Source: an uncultured Chthonomonas sp. (lineage in GTDB: Bacteria > Armatimonadota > Chthonomonadetes > Chthonomonadales > Chthonomonadaceae). From it: a DNA stretch of 64,000 nt. Both the position numbers and the translations under genes were made by a program. This document shows, piece by piece, positions 27,602-37,714 of this stretch (positions are counted from its first letter, which is position 1; each line of letters starts with the position of its first letter). The notes under the pieces were generated by a model. The model did no database searches. It saw only the letters and a list, made by a program, of their open reading frames with translations, and was not told where the DNA came from. The stretch covers positions 1 through 64,000 of the forward strand of contig CAIONQ010000032.1 in the NCBI GenBank assembly GCA_903859705.1, given 5' to 3'.

Positions 27602-28023
27602 GATTAATTGGGAATTATTCGTGCCACCATGCGATCATGCACGAGGGCTGGGCATGCCAGCATAGTCACTCCCGGCAGCAGGATCTAGCGCTCCACCAGC
27701 CAGGCGGTTTCTGGATCAAGAGCACACCGGGTCTGCCGGCAGCAATCCAGGCGCGCGTGTAGAGCCAGCGGACAATGCGGTAGTAGTCCCGCTGGTCACC
27801 GAAATTGCGGTAGAGTTATACGCCATGGACCTCACTGGTAAGTCGCCACGGTATTCCTGCCTGAGAAGACTTCTCTCCACGTATACACCATAATCGTCGT
27901 GCATCCGAAGTACTACAAACGTGAGGCGAAACTTGGCTGCCGGAGCCGGATATTACATTTGCGGATTGTATTGAGGACTTGGGAGCTTGAGTGTCGAACC
28001 TCCCCCTTACCTGAGGAGCCCTG
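27602..28023. other. gene-free region, possibly decayed sequence
   Basis: About 420 bases between the DUF5703 enzyme and a gene of different base composition. A short frame near 27780 reads PLVTEIAVELYAMDLTGKS before a stop and looks protein-like, but it has no start or recognisable family. It may be a gene remnant. GAGGAG at 28013-28018 belongs to the next gene. Confidence 0.4.
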
Positions 28024-30255
28024 ATGCCTCAAAGGTCTATCTCACTATTTGTCGATGAACCCGAACTTGGAGAGAAATGGGCTGGAAGGGCCAATGTACA
28101 TATGATTGTAAGAACACTCGGAATCGCGTTAGCTCTCGGGTTGTTCGGCGTTACCGCCGCAATGGCGCAAGGTACACCGGCAAGACGCACGCCGATCATC
28201 CTTCTGTCATTTGTCAATAAGACCGGTGATCCACAGGCACGATACTGGAAGTTTGCCATCGATCGAATCGTTGGCCACCAGCTCAACGCAGTCCGAGCAT
28301 TGCGCCTGCTCGATGGTGAGAACTCTGCCATGAACCTGCTGAAGATCACGGAGGGGGCGCCTATCTCGCTGCAGCAGAAGCGTCGCATCGGCGCGATGGT
28401 GGAGGCGCAGCGCCTGATTTCAGGAGAGTTCCAGCGTACCAGAGACGCATGGCGGCTGACGGCACGCGTCCTGAATGTCAACACCGGAACCGCTTCGCAG
28501 GAGCTGATCCTGGAAAACGCCGATCTCGTCGAGGCGTGTAGGGCGCTCTCTTACAGGTTGCTGTCGGAGATGCATGTCATCCCGACGCCGGAACAGCGAT
28601 CGGAAATAGACCTGCCGGTGACACAATCTGCCACAGCGCTGGAGTTGGCGGCGAAGGCACTGGCGATTCAAGATAAAGGCGGCTCAATGCTGGAGGTGCG
28701 CAAGCTCCTGACGGACGCCGTACATGTGGATCCACGGTTCATTTGGGCCTACCTTGGACTGGCGGCGACCTTCGGAGCGGAGCAAAAGTTCGAGGAGGCG
28801 CGCGCCGCACTCCAGAAGGCGAACGAGATCGCTCCGAAAGATGCCCACGTGCATTCCACTCTCGGCGTGCTGACGATGGTCCAGGGGCAGATCGACGAGG
28901 CAAACAGGGAGCTGATGGAAGCTAAACGTCTCGACCCGGACGAAGAGGAGACAGAAGAACGTCTTGGCGAACTCGCCCTGCTTCGCAACGATCTAGATGC
29001 CGGTATCACCCACTTTCGAGAGGCGTTACGCCTGAGCCCATTGACCGCATCGGCGCACGCACACCTGGGAAGCGCTCTCGCCTATCGAGGTGACTCCGTC
29101 GGCGCGGTTGCTGAGCTTAAGGAGGCAGGCCGAATCGCCCCCAACGATATTAACACACTGCAAATGCTATTTATTGGTTACGACACGCTGAAGGATGCTC
29201 CGAAAGCCGCCGACGCCGGAGTCCGGTTCATGGAGGCTGCGCGCAAGTCCGGCACAAGGATTCCTGACGACCTGGTTGCACATATCTCCTATCTCAAAGG
29301 CACACTGACTCCGACGTACCTCTCTGCACCACTTCCGAAGACATACACCCCAACAGAACTGCAGCGTGCGCTGCGCAGCCGCCTGACTCCGACCGAGTTG
29401 CAGAAGCTCGAATATCCGCTGGAAGAGGCGCCCGGAATGAGTGCGTGGGCAAAGCAGTTGACGCAAGGGACTCATACGGAGATCGATAGCGCGCGTGCGA
29501 TCTTCAATGCCCTGCTCAAGCGCCCTGTTGGAAGTGCGTCCGGCAGCATGCGGACAGCGAAACAGGTGTACGCACTCTGGAAGCGCCCGGATGAGACCTT
29601 CAACTGTCAGGAGTACGCCAAGCTCTATGTCGTGCTTGCCCGCGCCGTTGGTCTGAAGGCATTTATGGTGCATTTGGAAAGGGACTTCGAGAACAACGTC
29701 GTTTACCACGACTGCGCCGCGGTCTTCGTCGACCGTAAGGCGGTTCTGGTCGATCTGGCCTACCTCTGGTTCGGGCCGAACCATCGGGAGCACGTCATTT
29801 TGGACGATGTCCAGGCAATTGCGCACCTGATGTTTCAGTCCGACGGACGCGCTAATGCGTCGGAACGCGCCCAGATCGCGAGCAAACTGCACCCCGGTTT
29901 GGCCTGGGGACAGGTCGCCTACGCCACGTCGCTGTTGGCAAACGACCGGTGGGCCGAGGCGGAAAAAGTGCTCGCGGTGGCAGATCATCTTGAGCCGAAC
30001 CGATGGGATAGCCTTCAGAAGCGCGGCGTGATAGCCGCGCGCAAGCAGAAATTCGAATCCGCGCTCGTACTGCTAAAGCAATCGCGCGCCATCAATCCGA
30101 ACGAGCCGTATACCTGCTACTACATCGGCAAAATCTACAGGGCACTTGGCAACTCACAGGCTGCACTGGAGGCGCTGCGTGCCTGCGTGAGGCTCTCGCC
30201 ACCTGAAAGTATCGGCGACGAAGCACGACAGTGGATCGTCGAACTTACTCCATAG
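28024..30255 (+). CDS. TPR protein with TolB-N-like and transglutaminase-like domains
   Basis: 743 residues; GAGGAG lies five bases before the ATG, but a signal peptide starts only at residue 27 (MIVRTLGIALALGLFGVTAA), so a start at 28102 is possible. Residues of about 50-190 resemble the TolB N-terminal/FlgO-type fold (PIILLSFVNKTGDPQARYW, RIGAMVEAQRLISGEF). TPRs follow at about 220-400. A transglutaminase-like core at about 520-600 has Cys in FNCQEYAKLYVVLARAVG, His in VVYHDCAAVF and Asp in KAVLVDLAYLWF, so the triad is present. More TPRs fill 630-740. The gene is visibly GC-richer, with G/C third positions, than its neighbours, suggesting transfer. Role unknown; it could process or crosslink envelope peptides. 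Confidence 0.75.
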   Translation: MPQRSISLFVDEPELGEKWAGRANVHMIVRTLGIALALGLFGVTAAMAQGTPARRTPIILLSFVNKTGDPQARYWKFAIDRIVGHQLNAVRALRLLDGENSAMNLLKITEGAPISLQQKRRIGAMVEAQRLISGEFQRTRDAWRLTARVLNVNTGTASQELILENADLVEACRALSYRLLSEMHVIPTPEQRSEIDLPVTQSATALELAAKALAIQDKGGSMLEVRKLLTDAVHVDPRFIWAYLGLAATFGAEQKFEEARAALQKANEIAPKDAHVHSTLGVLTMVQGQIDEANRELMEAKRLDPDEEETEERLGELALLRNDLDAGITHFREALRLSPLTASAHAHLGSALAYRGDSVGAVAELKEAGRIAPNDINTLQMLFIGYDTLKDAPKAADAGVRFMEAARKSGTRIPDDLVAHISYLKGTLTPTYLSAPLPKTYTPTELQRALRSRLTPTELQKLEYPLEEAPGMSAWAKQLTQGTHTEIDSARAIFNALLKRPVGSASGSMRTAKQVYALWKRPDETFNCQEYAKLYVVLARAVGLKAFMVHLERDFENNVVYHDCAAVFVDRKAVLVDLAYLWFGPNHREHVILDDVQAIAHLMFQSDGRANASERAQIASKLHPGLAWGQVAYATSLLANDRWAEAEKVLAVADHLEPNRWDSLQKRGVIAARKQKFESALVLLKQSRAINPNEPYTCYYIGKIYRALGNSQAALEALRACVRLSPPESIGDEARQWIVELTP

Positions 30256-30327
30256 TCCGATCCAAGCGCGGTGGCGACAACCATGGCGCGCAAACATCGT
30301 GACAAGCCCGAATGGCAAAACACATAA

Positions 30328-30361
30328 AAAGCCGACGGCACATGAATGTGCTGCCGGCTTT
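30328..30361. terminator. bidirectional hairpin terminator
   Basis: Arms AAAGCCGACGGCACAT and ATGTGCTGCCGGCTTT pair with one mismatch and one G:U pair, between convergent genes. The A/T-rich ends suit termination in both directions. Confidence 0.75.
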
Positions 30362-30379
30362 AACGGGCTTATAAACTAC

Positions 30380-30892
30380 CTACTTGCTTCTTCGCCGTCG
30401 AACGAAAACTGCGGCCCCCGTGGTCATCACTCCGCTCAACAGTGCGAGTGATCCTGGCTCCGGAGTTCCAAACTGTTCACTGTTTCCGAACTGGGAACCG
30501 CCGAGTGGTGCCAGGCCACCAAAGCCACCACCGGAATTGCCAGACGAAGATGAGCGCGATGATGCAGAGCCACCGCCAGCACCAAGCGTCTCGGCACCAT
30601 ACGCTGCAAGGCCAGTTGCGAGCAATGGAGCAAGGAATCCAAAAGAAATACCACCAACACCAGCAGCTACCACAGCCGGAGTACCATAATCGCTTTCGAG
30701 AGCCATATCTTCTTCGCTCCCGACTAACGTTTCAGATATATCCAATGTCGCAGGTGCGGAATTGCTTGTGCTTCCCAGCATCGGAGCCAGGTTAACAGCA
30801 CCGCCGTTTCCTTCAGCATAAGCGCCCTGAGAGGCTACAGCCAGCGCAGTAAGCGCAACACTCACACCGAGAACAGTTCCTAATCTCTGCAT
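30380..30892 (-). CDS. small PEP-CTERM sorting domain protein
   Basis: 170 residues from the ATG preceded by GAGGAG; a longer frame extends upstream but lacks such a site. A signal peptide (TVLGVSVALTALAVASQGA) is followed by an Ala-rich hydrophobic stretch (VVAAGVGGISFGFLAPLLA), a Gly/Ser-rich linker (SASSRSSSSGNSGGGFGG) and the tail TPEPGSLALLSGVMTTGAAV plus RRRRSK. The tail is a classic exosortase-sorted PEP-CTERM. The sorted part is small and of low complexity, so it may be a structural or matrix component. It is the second PEP-CTERM gene in the window and is convergent with the TPR/transglutaminase-like gene. Confidence 0.85.
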   Translation of the reverse strand: MQRLGTVLGVSVALTALAVASQGAYAEGNGGAVNLAPMLGSTSNSAPATLDISETLVGSEEDMALESDYGTPAVVAAGVGGISFGFLAPLLATGLAAYGAETLGAGGGSASSRSSSSGNSGGGFGGLAPLGGSQFGNSEQFGTPEPGSLALLSGVMTTGAAVFVRRRRSK

Positions 30893-31441
30893 TCTAACTC
30901 CTCTGCTGCACAAGAACTCTCGTTCAAATCTATGCTGCGTGTAAACCAAAATCCACGATGCGGTGTCACGCCATAGTCGCAATCCGAACATGATGCATTA
31001 GTTTAGCAGGTCACGTTCGGAATTCAATCAAGATTGCTGCAAGAATCGCAAATATATTTGTCGAGGTTTTGCCGTTCGCAGGACAATTCGAGAGCTAAAC
31101 TCAGGCAATTCACAATCGTAAGGTTGTATTAGTTTGAGAAATGTAACTAAATACGGTCGCTCTTATCCCGTATATAATCCATCGTCAAAATACTCGGATA
31201 GTGGGCGGTCTATCTCAGGCTTCACCCGGGTCCCTCCAATTCCTTATCGGCAGATGTTACTCCATGAATGGATTTTGCTTCTGGCTGAGCACAAGTGAAT
31301 TGTTTGAATTTGCCGGATTGGCAAGTACAGATGCTGAACGCACAGAAGTGACGTCGGTAAAAAAATGGAAGGAGTGTGCGCCCAACAGATTACCGTATGT
31401 AGCCGCACCTCCCTCCCCTTTATCACGACATCTCCAGGAAT
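30893..31441. other. gene-free intergenic region
   Basis: About 550 bases between the start of the small PEP-CTERM gene and the end of the GH78 gene. The left part should contain the PEP-CTERM promoter. The sequence from 31010 to 31200 is AT-rich. A 90-codon open frame at 31201-31473 has no ribosome site, no recognisable family, and runs into the end of GH78; I do not call it a gene. Confidence 0.5.
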
Positions 31442-33790
31442 TTATCCGGCCTGATGCCCTGCGTGCAGCGTAATGACCCTGCTATGGCCAGGCAGGGAAA
31501 GCTCACCATTTGTCCCGGCTGGTAGCGTTATTTCATACTTCAGCTTGCCACTGTTCTTTTTAAACGATATGTTAATGAAGCCATGCGGTGTGGGAACCGT
31601 GCCTCTTGCCCAGTTAAGGCCGCCGAGTTGTGGCGCAATCTTTACGCTTTTCCATCCTGGTGAAACAGGGCGAACGCCAAGCACCGTTGAGCTCATTTGG
31701 ATCATGGGGGCACTGCCCCAGGCATGGCTCAAATCCCCCTCTACCCACATTTCGTGGTAGGTCTGCGTATCAGGCAATATGTTCCAACGCGCAATTACTG
31801 CCGGTGCATCCTGCTCAAACCTGCCGGAATGGGCGAGCGCTTCCAGCACATAATACATAAAATACGGCTCGCAGTTCAGAGGCTGCTCTCGCTTCTGAAT
31901 GCGCTCCATAATGGCCGATTGCTTATCCTGCGGTGCAAGATCGTACAGAACGGCCATGGTGTTTACATGCGGGCTAAAGGTTTCGATATCCTTATCGGCA
32001 GGCAGCCATGTTCCAGGTTGAACATGAGTTTGGAAAGGTCTTCCGTCCCGGTATAGCCCCGTACGCTCCGACCAGAGTTCCCGCTGGAATGCCGTGCTTA
32101 TTTCAATACGCCGATTGTTGTACCGGGCCACACGCAGCCCATCGCCAGTAACCTCGGCAACACGCCTGCCATCCATCAGGGCTCGATAGTAGAAGGCAGT
32201 CATGTAACCCTGCCCGATCACAGCCGGAGGATGGTGGCACTCGAACCCTGCGATCCGAACCCAATCCATAAACATATAGTTCGGAGCTTCTGAAATGAGC
32301 CCGTTGGTACCCACCCAGCTGTTAAAGGTCTCCAGAAGTGCATGTACCTCTGGCGCAAGCTCCTTCACCAGCGATGAATCGCCGGTATGATCGTAGTACG
32401 CCATCAGCATCTGCAGCCACAATAGCGAGTAGCTGGTGTGGAAGTTTCGATAGTTGAGGTCTTTTAAAAGGAGCCCAAATTTGCGCAAGTCCTGCCTGGC
32501 CAACCATGGGCTGCCAAAGGTGTAATAGTTCGCATGCGACTCAATAAGGTAATCCCCGGGATCGCAGATCGGTTCCTGATGATTGGGAGAATCCAGATGA
32601 TGCGTTTGCATACAGATCTGGGTTAACCAGCGCGACGTTTTCCACAGGCGGTTCCACTCCGGGCTGCTGCACTCGAAACTGCCTTTGTACTCAACCGCTG
32701 CAGAGCTAAACACGCTGTGCAGTTTCAATACCTTAATTGGGGCCGTTACGCCGGTAAACTCGAGGCGTAGCACGGAGTAACTATCCAGAAAAGGGTATTC
32801 AAACTGCTGCAAGCCATCTCGCAGATGAAGGGTGAGTGTTCGCGATAGGTTTCCTTCTTGCTCCCCAGGAATAATGCGAAGCGTGGCACCTTTTATGCCC
32901 TGAATTACGAGTCCAGGATAAGCGGAAAGCACACGTGAATGCTTGAGGGTAACTGCACTATCTGCCGTAATAGTTAATGGATTAGTGGGTGCCGGTGCAG
33001 GCGTGGTAAACGGATATTCAGCCTCCATCAACGGGGGCAATTCACTTGCTACCAGAGGCGTCCATACTGTACCTACTGAGCCTGCGCTGCTCCAGCCGGC
33101 ATCGCTATAGCCTGGAAGCTGCCAGCCAATGTCCTCTTTTTCTGCACTCCATTGTCCATCCGCGCCCCAGGCGGCATCAGGCTTTACTTTCCAGCTTTCA
33201 TCCGTTTTTACGCGCACTTCACCGTTTTGCGTCTTTATCGCTGCCTCTAAGAGCAGGCCATGTTTGCCTCGAGATACCCGCGACCCTACAAAACCACGAG
33301 AGAAAACCTCGGCAGCAATCTCATTCTTGCCACTGTGCAGATAGGGCCCAAGATCCCGGCAATCGTACATCCAACGCGGAGCGCGTTCTTCGCGGTCGTA
33401 ATCGCGCCCCATATCGGCCGGCCCGCGAGAAACCAATCTCCCGTTAATATATAGCCGGTATATCACATCCGCACTAATCCAGAAGTGCGCTGAATTGGGG
33501 CTTTTCAGCTCAATCGTTTTCCGAAATCTAACAAGCGTTGGGTTGGATTGATCGGCCTCAGGCAGCCAGATCCACTTCGCACCGAAGGCATCATGCTTGA
33601 TGCCGTTGTTAAGATATCGATAGCCTTTCGCCTCTACACGGCCCTCTCCCACGGTAACGTGCATCCCGGGAGTTTCAATTGGCCCCTGCAGGCGATTCGC
33701 CGCTGCAAAATTCAGCCCTTGTCCTGTCGCGGGGCTTCCCAGCAGCGAAGCGGCACTCAGCAGCGATGCAAAAGATAAAGTACGGATCAT
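31442..33790 (-). CDS. secreted alpha-L-rhamnosidase-like enzyme (GH78)
   Basis: 782 residues from the ATG at 33790, which begins a signal peptide (RTLSFASLLSAASLLGS); a longer frame would overlap the upstream gene. An N-terminal jelly roll (FWISADVIYRLYINGRLVSR, then GRDYDREERAPRWMYDC) and a further beta domain precede an (alpha/alpha)6 barrel. The GH78 active-site region is visible as HHLDSPNHQEPICDPGDYL, whose aspartate/glutamate positions correspond to the usual acid residues. Later motifs are SLLWLQMLMAYYDHTGDSS and EMWVEGDLSHAWGSAPMIQM. GH78 enzymes release terminal L-rhamnose from pectin (rhamnogalacturonan) or flavonoid glycosides. It is the last gene of a five-gene operon, 23 bases after the cytochrome-WD40 gene. 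Confidence 0.85.
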   Translation of the reverse strand: MIRTLSFASLLSAASLLGSPATGQGLNFAAANRLQGPIETPGMHVTVGEGRVEAKGYRYLNNGIKHDAFGAKWIWLPEADQSNPTLVRFRKTIELKSPNSAHFWISADVIYRLYINGRLVSRGPADMGRDYDREERAPRWMYDCRDLGPYLHSGKNEIAAEVFSRGFVGSRVSRGKHGLLLEAAIKTQNGEVRVKTDESWKVKPDAAWGADGQWSAEKEDIGWQLPGYSDAGWSSAGSVGTVWTPLVASELPPLMEAEYPFTTPAPAPTNPLTITADSAVTLKHSRVLSAYPGLVIQGIKGATLRIIPGEQEGNLSRTLTLHLRDGLQQFEYPFLDSYSVLRLEFTGVTAPIKVLKLHSVFSSAAVEYKGSFECSSPEWNRLWKTSRWLTQICMQTHHLDSPNHQEPICDPGDYLIESHANYYTFGSPWLARQDLRKFGLLLKDLNYRNFHTSYSLLWLQMLMAYYDHTGDSSLVKELAPEVHALLETFNSWVGTNGLISEAPNYMFMDWVRIAGFECHHPPAVIGQGYMTAFYYRALMDGRRVAEVTGDGLRVARYNNRRIEISTAFQRELWSERTGLYRDGRPFQTHVQPGTWLPADKDIETFSPHVNTMAVLYDLAPQDKQSAIMERIQKREQPLNCEPYFMYYVLEALAHSGRFEQDAPAVIARWNILPDTQTYHEMWVEGDLSHAWGSAPMIQMSSTVLGVRPVSPGWKSVKIAPQLGGLNWARGTVPTPHGFINISFKKNSGKLKYEITLPAGTNGELSLPGHSRVITLHAGHQAG

Positions 33791-33813
33791 CCCAACCCCT
33801 GTTTTCCGAACAT

Positions 33814-35256
33814 TCAGCGTGCTGGCCCTGTTGGCCCTGTTGGCCTGGCAAAAAACGAATGCAGGCACTGGCCTGTTTTTGATTCCCACAACTTCACTTC
33901 ACCATCGCTGGAGCCAGTTGCCAGCAGGCCGGATGCACGGTCGAAATCTACGGTACACACCCAATCGTGGTGGCCCGCAAACGTTTGCACTTCCTTCATC
34001 TCCGCGATGTCGAACTCTTTTACCTGGCCATCTGCCGAGGCCGCGAACAGGCGATTATCGCTGAGCACGGTTGCAAGCACGGGGCGCGTAAAGCCATGTG
34101 GCAGGTACTTTGTGTGGCCCTGCTTCATGAACCGCTCTTCCATATCTGCGGCAGATCCGGCCTCTTCTTTCGTTTTCTCCGGGTTCCATAACTGTATCCA
34201 TTTACCGCCTCCTGCACTGGCGGCGGTATCGGTTGCAGAGCTGAAGCGTACAGAGTACACAGGATCTTGCCCACGGTACTGACCAAGTTGTTTGTTATGG
34301 CCAGTATAAGTTGTGTAGAGGGTGCCATCCTGCGCATTGTGCAGCTTCACTGTCATATCTTTGCTTGCGCTAGCCACAAAGCGGCCGTCCTGGCTAAAGC
34401 TAACAGCCGTTACCCAATCGGAATGCAGGTTGCTTACCCACTGCCGTTTGAGACTGGCTGCCGAGTAAACACTTACTCCGCCATCTGCAGAGCCAACAGC
34501 TATCTTCTGCTCAGTTTTGTCATAAACGGCCGTAAGCGCAACATCGAGGTAGGTTCCCAGCGGTTCGGGCTTTGCTGCGCCACTAAGGTGAATTACATCC
34601 GCCTCACCATACTCGCCGGGGCTGCCTCCCGCAGTAAGTAGCGTAGCACCATCCGCACTGAACGAAAGCGACTGTATGCGCTGAGGCAACCCGCCAATGC
34701 GGCGTAGCAGCACTCCCTGGGCCGAGTAGATGAGTACCTCGTGATAACCAGCAACCGCTACGGATTTGCCGCCCGGGGCCAGGGCCACCGCAAACACTGG
34801 CACCGCAGTTGTATAGGTTGCGGGTGCAGGCGGTTGCTTACGTGGGCCAATTGCAAGGCGCAACAGCATAGCCTGATCTGGGCCATCGTAATGGGCTCCC
34901 TCAACAATCCACTTTCTAATAAGCTCTATCTGTGGGGCACTTAGGGCATCGTCGTACTTGGGCATTCGTACTGTGGAGATTGAAGAGGCTACCAGCCTGT
35001 AAAGCGTGCTTTCTGCAGGTTTGCCCGGCACAACAGGGCGCAAACCGGAGGCGGCGGGCTTCATAAGGTACTGAAATGTATGCGCCCTATACCCACCCTG
35101 GTTGCTCTTTTCGCCATGGCAACCTGTGCACTTCTTCAAAAGAAGCGGGGCTACATCCTTAAGAAAGCTCACATCCGCGCGAGCAGTGCTATGGAATGTA
35201 AGCAGTGAGCCCACTACCACGAGGCATGCCGCAGATTTTATCGAAGTAAACCGCAT
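33814..35256 (-). CDS. planctomycete-type cytochrome c domain fused to WD40 propeller
   Basis: 480 residues with a signal peptide (AACLVVVGSLLTFHSTARA). The N-terminal domain carries the haem motif KKCTGCHGEKSNQGGYRAHT at about residues 42-60 and the distal region STVRMPKYDDALSAPQIELI. From about 140 to the end run WD40 repeats (FAVALAPGGKSVAVAGYHEV, WVTAVSFSQDGRFVASASKD, VCTVDFDRASGLLATGSSDG). The protein ends in a short Thr-Gly-Pro repeat (RPTGPTGPAR) encoded by a 9-base tandem repeat. Such fusions accompany DUF1549/DUF1553 and DUF1501 genes. It probably acts in the periplasm in an electron-transfer or scaffold role, which is inference. Spacing to the upstream gene is 25 bases. Confidence 0.88.
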   Translation of the reverse strand: MRFTSIKSAACLVVVGSLLTFHSTARADVSFLKDVAPLLLKKCTGCHGEKSNQGGYRAHTFQYLMKPAASGLRPVVPGKPAESTLYRLVASSISTVRMPKYDDALSAPQIELIRKWIVEGAHYDGPDQAMLLRLAIGPRKQPPAPATYTTAVPVFAVALAPGGKSVAVAGYHEVLIYSAQGVLLRRIGGLPQRIQSLSFSADGATLLTAGGSPGEYGEADVIHLSGAAKPEPLGTYLDVALTAVYDKTEQKIAVGSADGGVSVYSAASLKRQWVSNLHSDWVTAVSFSQDGRFVASASKDMTVKLHNAQDGTLYTTYTGHNKQLGQYRGQDPVYSVRFSSATDTAASAGGGKWIQLWNPEKTKEEAGSAADMEERFMKQGHTKYLPHGFTRPVLATVLSDNRLFAASADGQVKEFDIAEMKEVQTFAGHHDWVCTVDFDRASGLLATGSSDGEVKLWESKTGQCLHSFFARPTGPTGPAR

Positions 35257-35281
35257 CTATTCATCACTCCGCACTGTGCTA

Positions 35282-37714
35282 TTAGTGCTGAAACAGAAAC
35301 TCCCGCGTGTTCAACACCGTCCACAACAAATCGGTAAGGTGCTCGCTCTTATCGCCAGGGCGGGCCAGAAACTTCCTCGCTGTTGCTCGTTCCACAGTTG
35401 TTGGGTATCGGCACAGGGCTGAAAGGTAGATGTTATCCAGAGCAGCATCCTCGCCAATTGCTGCCAGTTTGCCTGCACCATTGCGCGCCATTCCGTAAAA
35501 CTGTGGGCCGTTCAAGACCTCCAACGCCTGTATAAGCGTTGGCCCGCTCTGCCGCTCGCTTGCGCAGGAAGTTAGCCTCTCTGGCTGCCCAAATGCCCGA
35601 GTAAAGCCAGAATTCTCCGGGAAGGAGCGTTCCGTAGCGTACAGATCCCTGCTGTTTTCATCTGGCACAGCTTGCAGAGACCCGGAAGCAACAGCAACCG
35701 CATCTTTCAGCTGTTCAGCGGTAAGCAATCGAATACTTGCCCTTGAAAAAAGAGTTATCTCTCCCTCAGGGATGACGGATGGCGCTGCCGACCGCTGATA
35801 TGCGTTCGACAGGCAAATACCCCGAATCATCGCTTTGCAATCGTATCCTGTTTTTTCAAACTTGCTGGCCAGTGCTGCCAAAAGTCCGCCGTTTGCTGCC
35901 GGATTGGAGCTGCGGAAATCATCGATCGGATCCACTATTCCACGCCCGAATAGCGAAGCCCAGATGCGGTTAACAGCAACGCGCGCGAAGTACGGATTGC
36001 TGGGTTTCACCAGCCAATCGGCAAACGCAACACGCCTGTCTGTAGATGGGTCTGTATGCGCGGCTGTTGTCAGTCCGTATGGCTTCATTACTTCGCCCGT
36101 GCTGGGATGTGTGGATTCCCCAGAATCGGCGGCGGAGACTACGCCATTCTTCTCCTGCGTACGCGCAAACACCGCCCCAATTCGGTAGTAATCTTTCTGT
36201 GTCCAGTTTTCAAATGGGTGGTTGTGGCAATGCGCACACTCTATGCGAGACCCCATAAAGAGCTCGGCGGTCATCTCTGTGCGCTCTTCCATGGTGGGGA
36301 TGGCTACGAAGTAGCATGCCTGCGGGGTTTTGTCGCTGTCTCCAGATGCGGTTATGATCTCATGGGCATACCTGTCGTATCCCATGTTTGTTCTCACTGC
36401 ATCGGTAATCCAGGCGTAGAACTTCTTCGCCCGGTCTCCCTTAAGCCTTGCAGGGGTAACGCGCATCAGGTCGGCACGCTGCAGTGCCCAGAAGCGTGCA
36501 TACTCCTCAGAACCCAGCAGCGCATCCACTAGCTTTTCTCTTTTATCAGGGCTCTTATCTGCCATAAAGGCGCGCGCCTTCTCTGCACCTGGAAGCAAAC
36601 CGGTAATATCCAGAGACACACGGCGCAGATATTCGCTATCCGTGCACAGCGCCGAAGGCAGGTAAGTCAGCGTCTTAAGGCGCTCATTCACCAGGCGATC
36701 TATCACACTCTCGATAGCTGGCTCTTTCCACTTAGCGTCAAATCCAGCTATCGGCTCTACCGAGGTGAAATGAACCGATTGCAAATGCTCAAGGTACCGA
36801 ACACTAACGGCCACCTGCCCTTTGCCGTGAGACTCCGCAAGTCCAGCCGGGTTTACCGTTACTGAGGCAGCACTAGAAGTTTCGAAGGCCGCAATTGCGG
36901 TTACATCGCGCTCGGTTCCATCCGAATACGAGGCAATTACGCTCAGTTGCTGGCTGTTATGCCCAGGTGCAAGTAGCTGCTCACCCTGTGGATAGATTTT
37001 GATACCCGTGCATTCCACGGCAGGCAGATCGGTGTTGGCGCCTTCCGAAATCCAGCGCGTCAACAGGCCATAACCAACATCCTCTTTTCGCAGCCTTTTT
37101 CCGCCAACATGGGGCAGTTGCAGGGAAGGCTTCTTAATCATCAGGCTATCCGCAGGCTCAAGTGTATTTATCCGCCTGCTGTAACCATCACGCGTTAGCG
37201 CTGTTCTATCCGTAGCCGGGTCGTAACCAAACAGAGATAGCTGAAACCCACCTTTGCCATGCGGCGAGCCGTGGCACGATCCGGTTGAGCACCCCTGTTT
37301 TGTGAGGATCGCCATTGTCTCAAACTTAAAGCTTACAGGGTCTGGCCGGGATGTATTGGATACCATAACGGGCATCGTCACACTCTTGCCCGCGGCCACC
37401 ACGGTTATCGAGGCGGCTCCATCCCCCACGGCAGCCACAATGCCTGCCCCGGGGATTGACCTTGCAACGGCAGGCTTGGATGTTTGCACCTCGGCAGCGT
37501 GCGTTAAGTCGGTCGTGCGCCCATCGGCATAGGTGCCTGTAACTATCAGCTGCCTCACATCGCGTTTGCTGCTCAACAGCAGCTTCTGCGGGTAAACACT
37601 TATCTTCACAATGCCACTGGCATTACGCACCGGGGCGGCCACAGAGGGTGCGCATGCCAATGTACCAAAAAGCAGTGCGGCCCCAACACGGGCAAAACAA
37701 CTGTTGTATCGCAT
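35282..37714 (-). CDS. Big2-DUF1549-DUF1553 protein with CxxxxCH motif
   Basis: 810 residues with a signal peptide ([20 protein letters not shown]). A Big2-type domain ([20 protein letters not shown]) is followed by an atypical haem-like motif [18 protein letters not shown] at about residues 138-155, with four residues between the cysteines. A second Big2 domain follows ([20 protein letters not shown]), then DUF1549 ([40 protein letters not shown]) with a standard CxxCH, and DUF1553 ([40 protein letters not shown]). Its ATG overlaps the stop of the upstream DUF1501 gene as TGATG, implying translational coupling. Together these form the second planctomycete-type pair of the window. Confidence 0.9.
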   Translation of the reverse strand: MRYNSCFARVGAALLFGTLACAPSVAAPVRNASGIVKISVYPQKLLLSSKRDVRQLIVTGTYADGRTTDLTHAAEVQTSKPAVARSIPGAGIVAAVGDGAASITVVAAGKSVTMPVMVSNTSRPDPVSFKFETMAILTKQGCSTGSCHGSPHGKGGFQLSLFGYDPATDRTALTRDGYSRRINTLEPADSLMIKKPSLQLPHVGGKRLRKEDVGYGLLTRWISEGANTDLPAVECTGIKIYPQGEQLLAPGHNSQQLSVIASYSDGTERDVTAIAAFETSSAASVTVNPAGLAESHGKGQVAVSVRYLEHLQSVHFTSVEPIAGFDAKWKEPAIESVIDRLVNERLKTLTYLPSALCTDSEYLRRVSLDITGLLPGAEKARAFMADKSPDKREKLVDALLGSEEYARFWALQRADLMRVTPARLKGDRAKKFYAWITDAVRTNMGYDRYAHEIITASGDSDKTPQACYFVAIPTMEERTEMTAELFMGSRIECAHCHNHPFENWTQKDYYRIGAVFARTQEKNGVVSAADSGESTHPSTGEVMKPYGLTTAAHTDPSTDRRVAFADWLVKPSNPYFARVAVNRIWASLFGRGIVDPIDDFRSSNPAANGGLLAALASKFEKTGYDCKAMIRGICLSNAYQRSAAPSVIPEGEITLFSRASIRLLTAEQLKDAVAVASGSLQAVPDENSRDLYATERSFPENSGFTRAFGQPERLTSCASERQSGPTLIQALEVLNGPQFYGMARNGAGKLAAIGEDAALDNIYLSALCRYPTTVERATARKFLARPGDKSEHLTDLLWTVLNTREFLFQH

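Noticed and set aside
27602-28023. Degraded gene in the 27.6-28.0 kb gap
   Set aside because: Only one short protein-like stretch and no start or family match; kept as an unresolved gap, not called a pseudogene.
33814-33889. Extension of the GH78 gene into the cytochrome-WD40 gene
   Set aside because: The extra 33 residues overlap the upstream coding end and are not signal-like; an ATG with a ribosome site and signal peptide lies at 33790.
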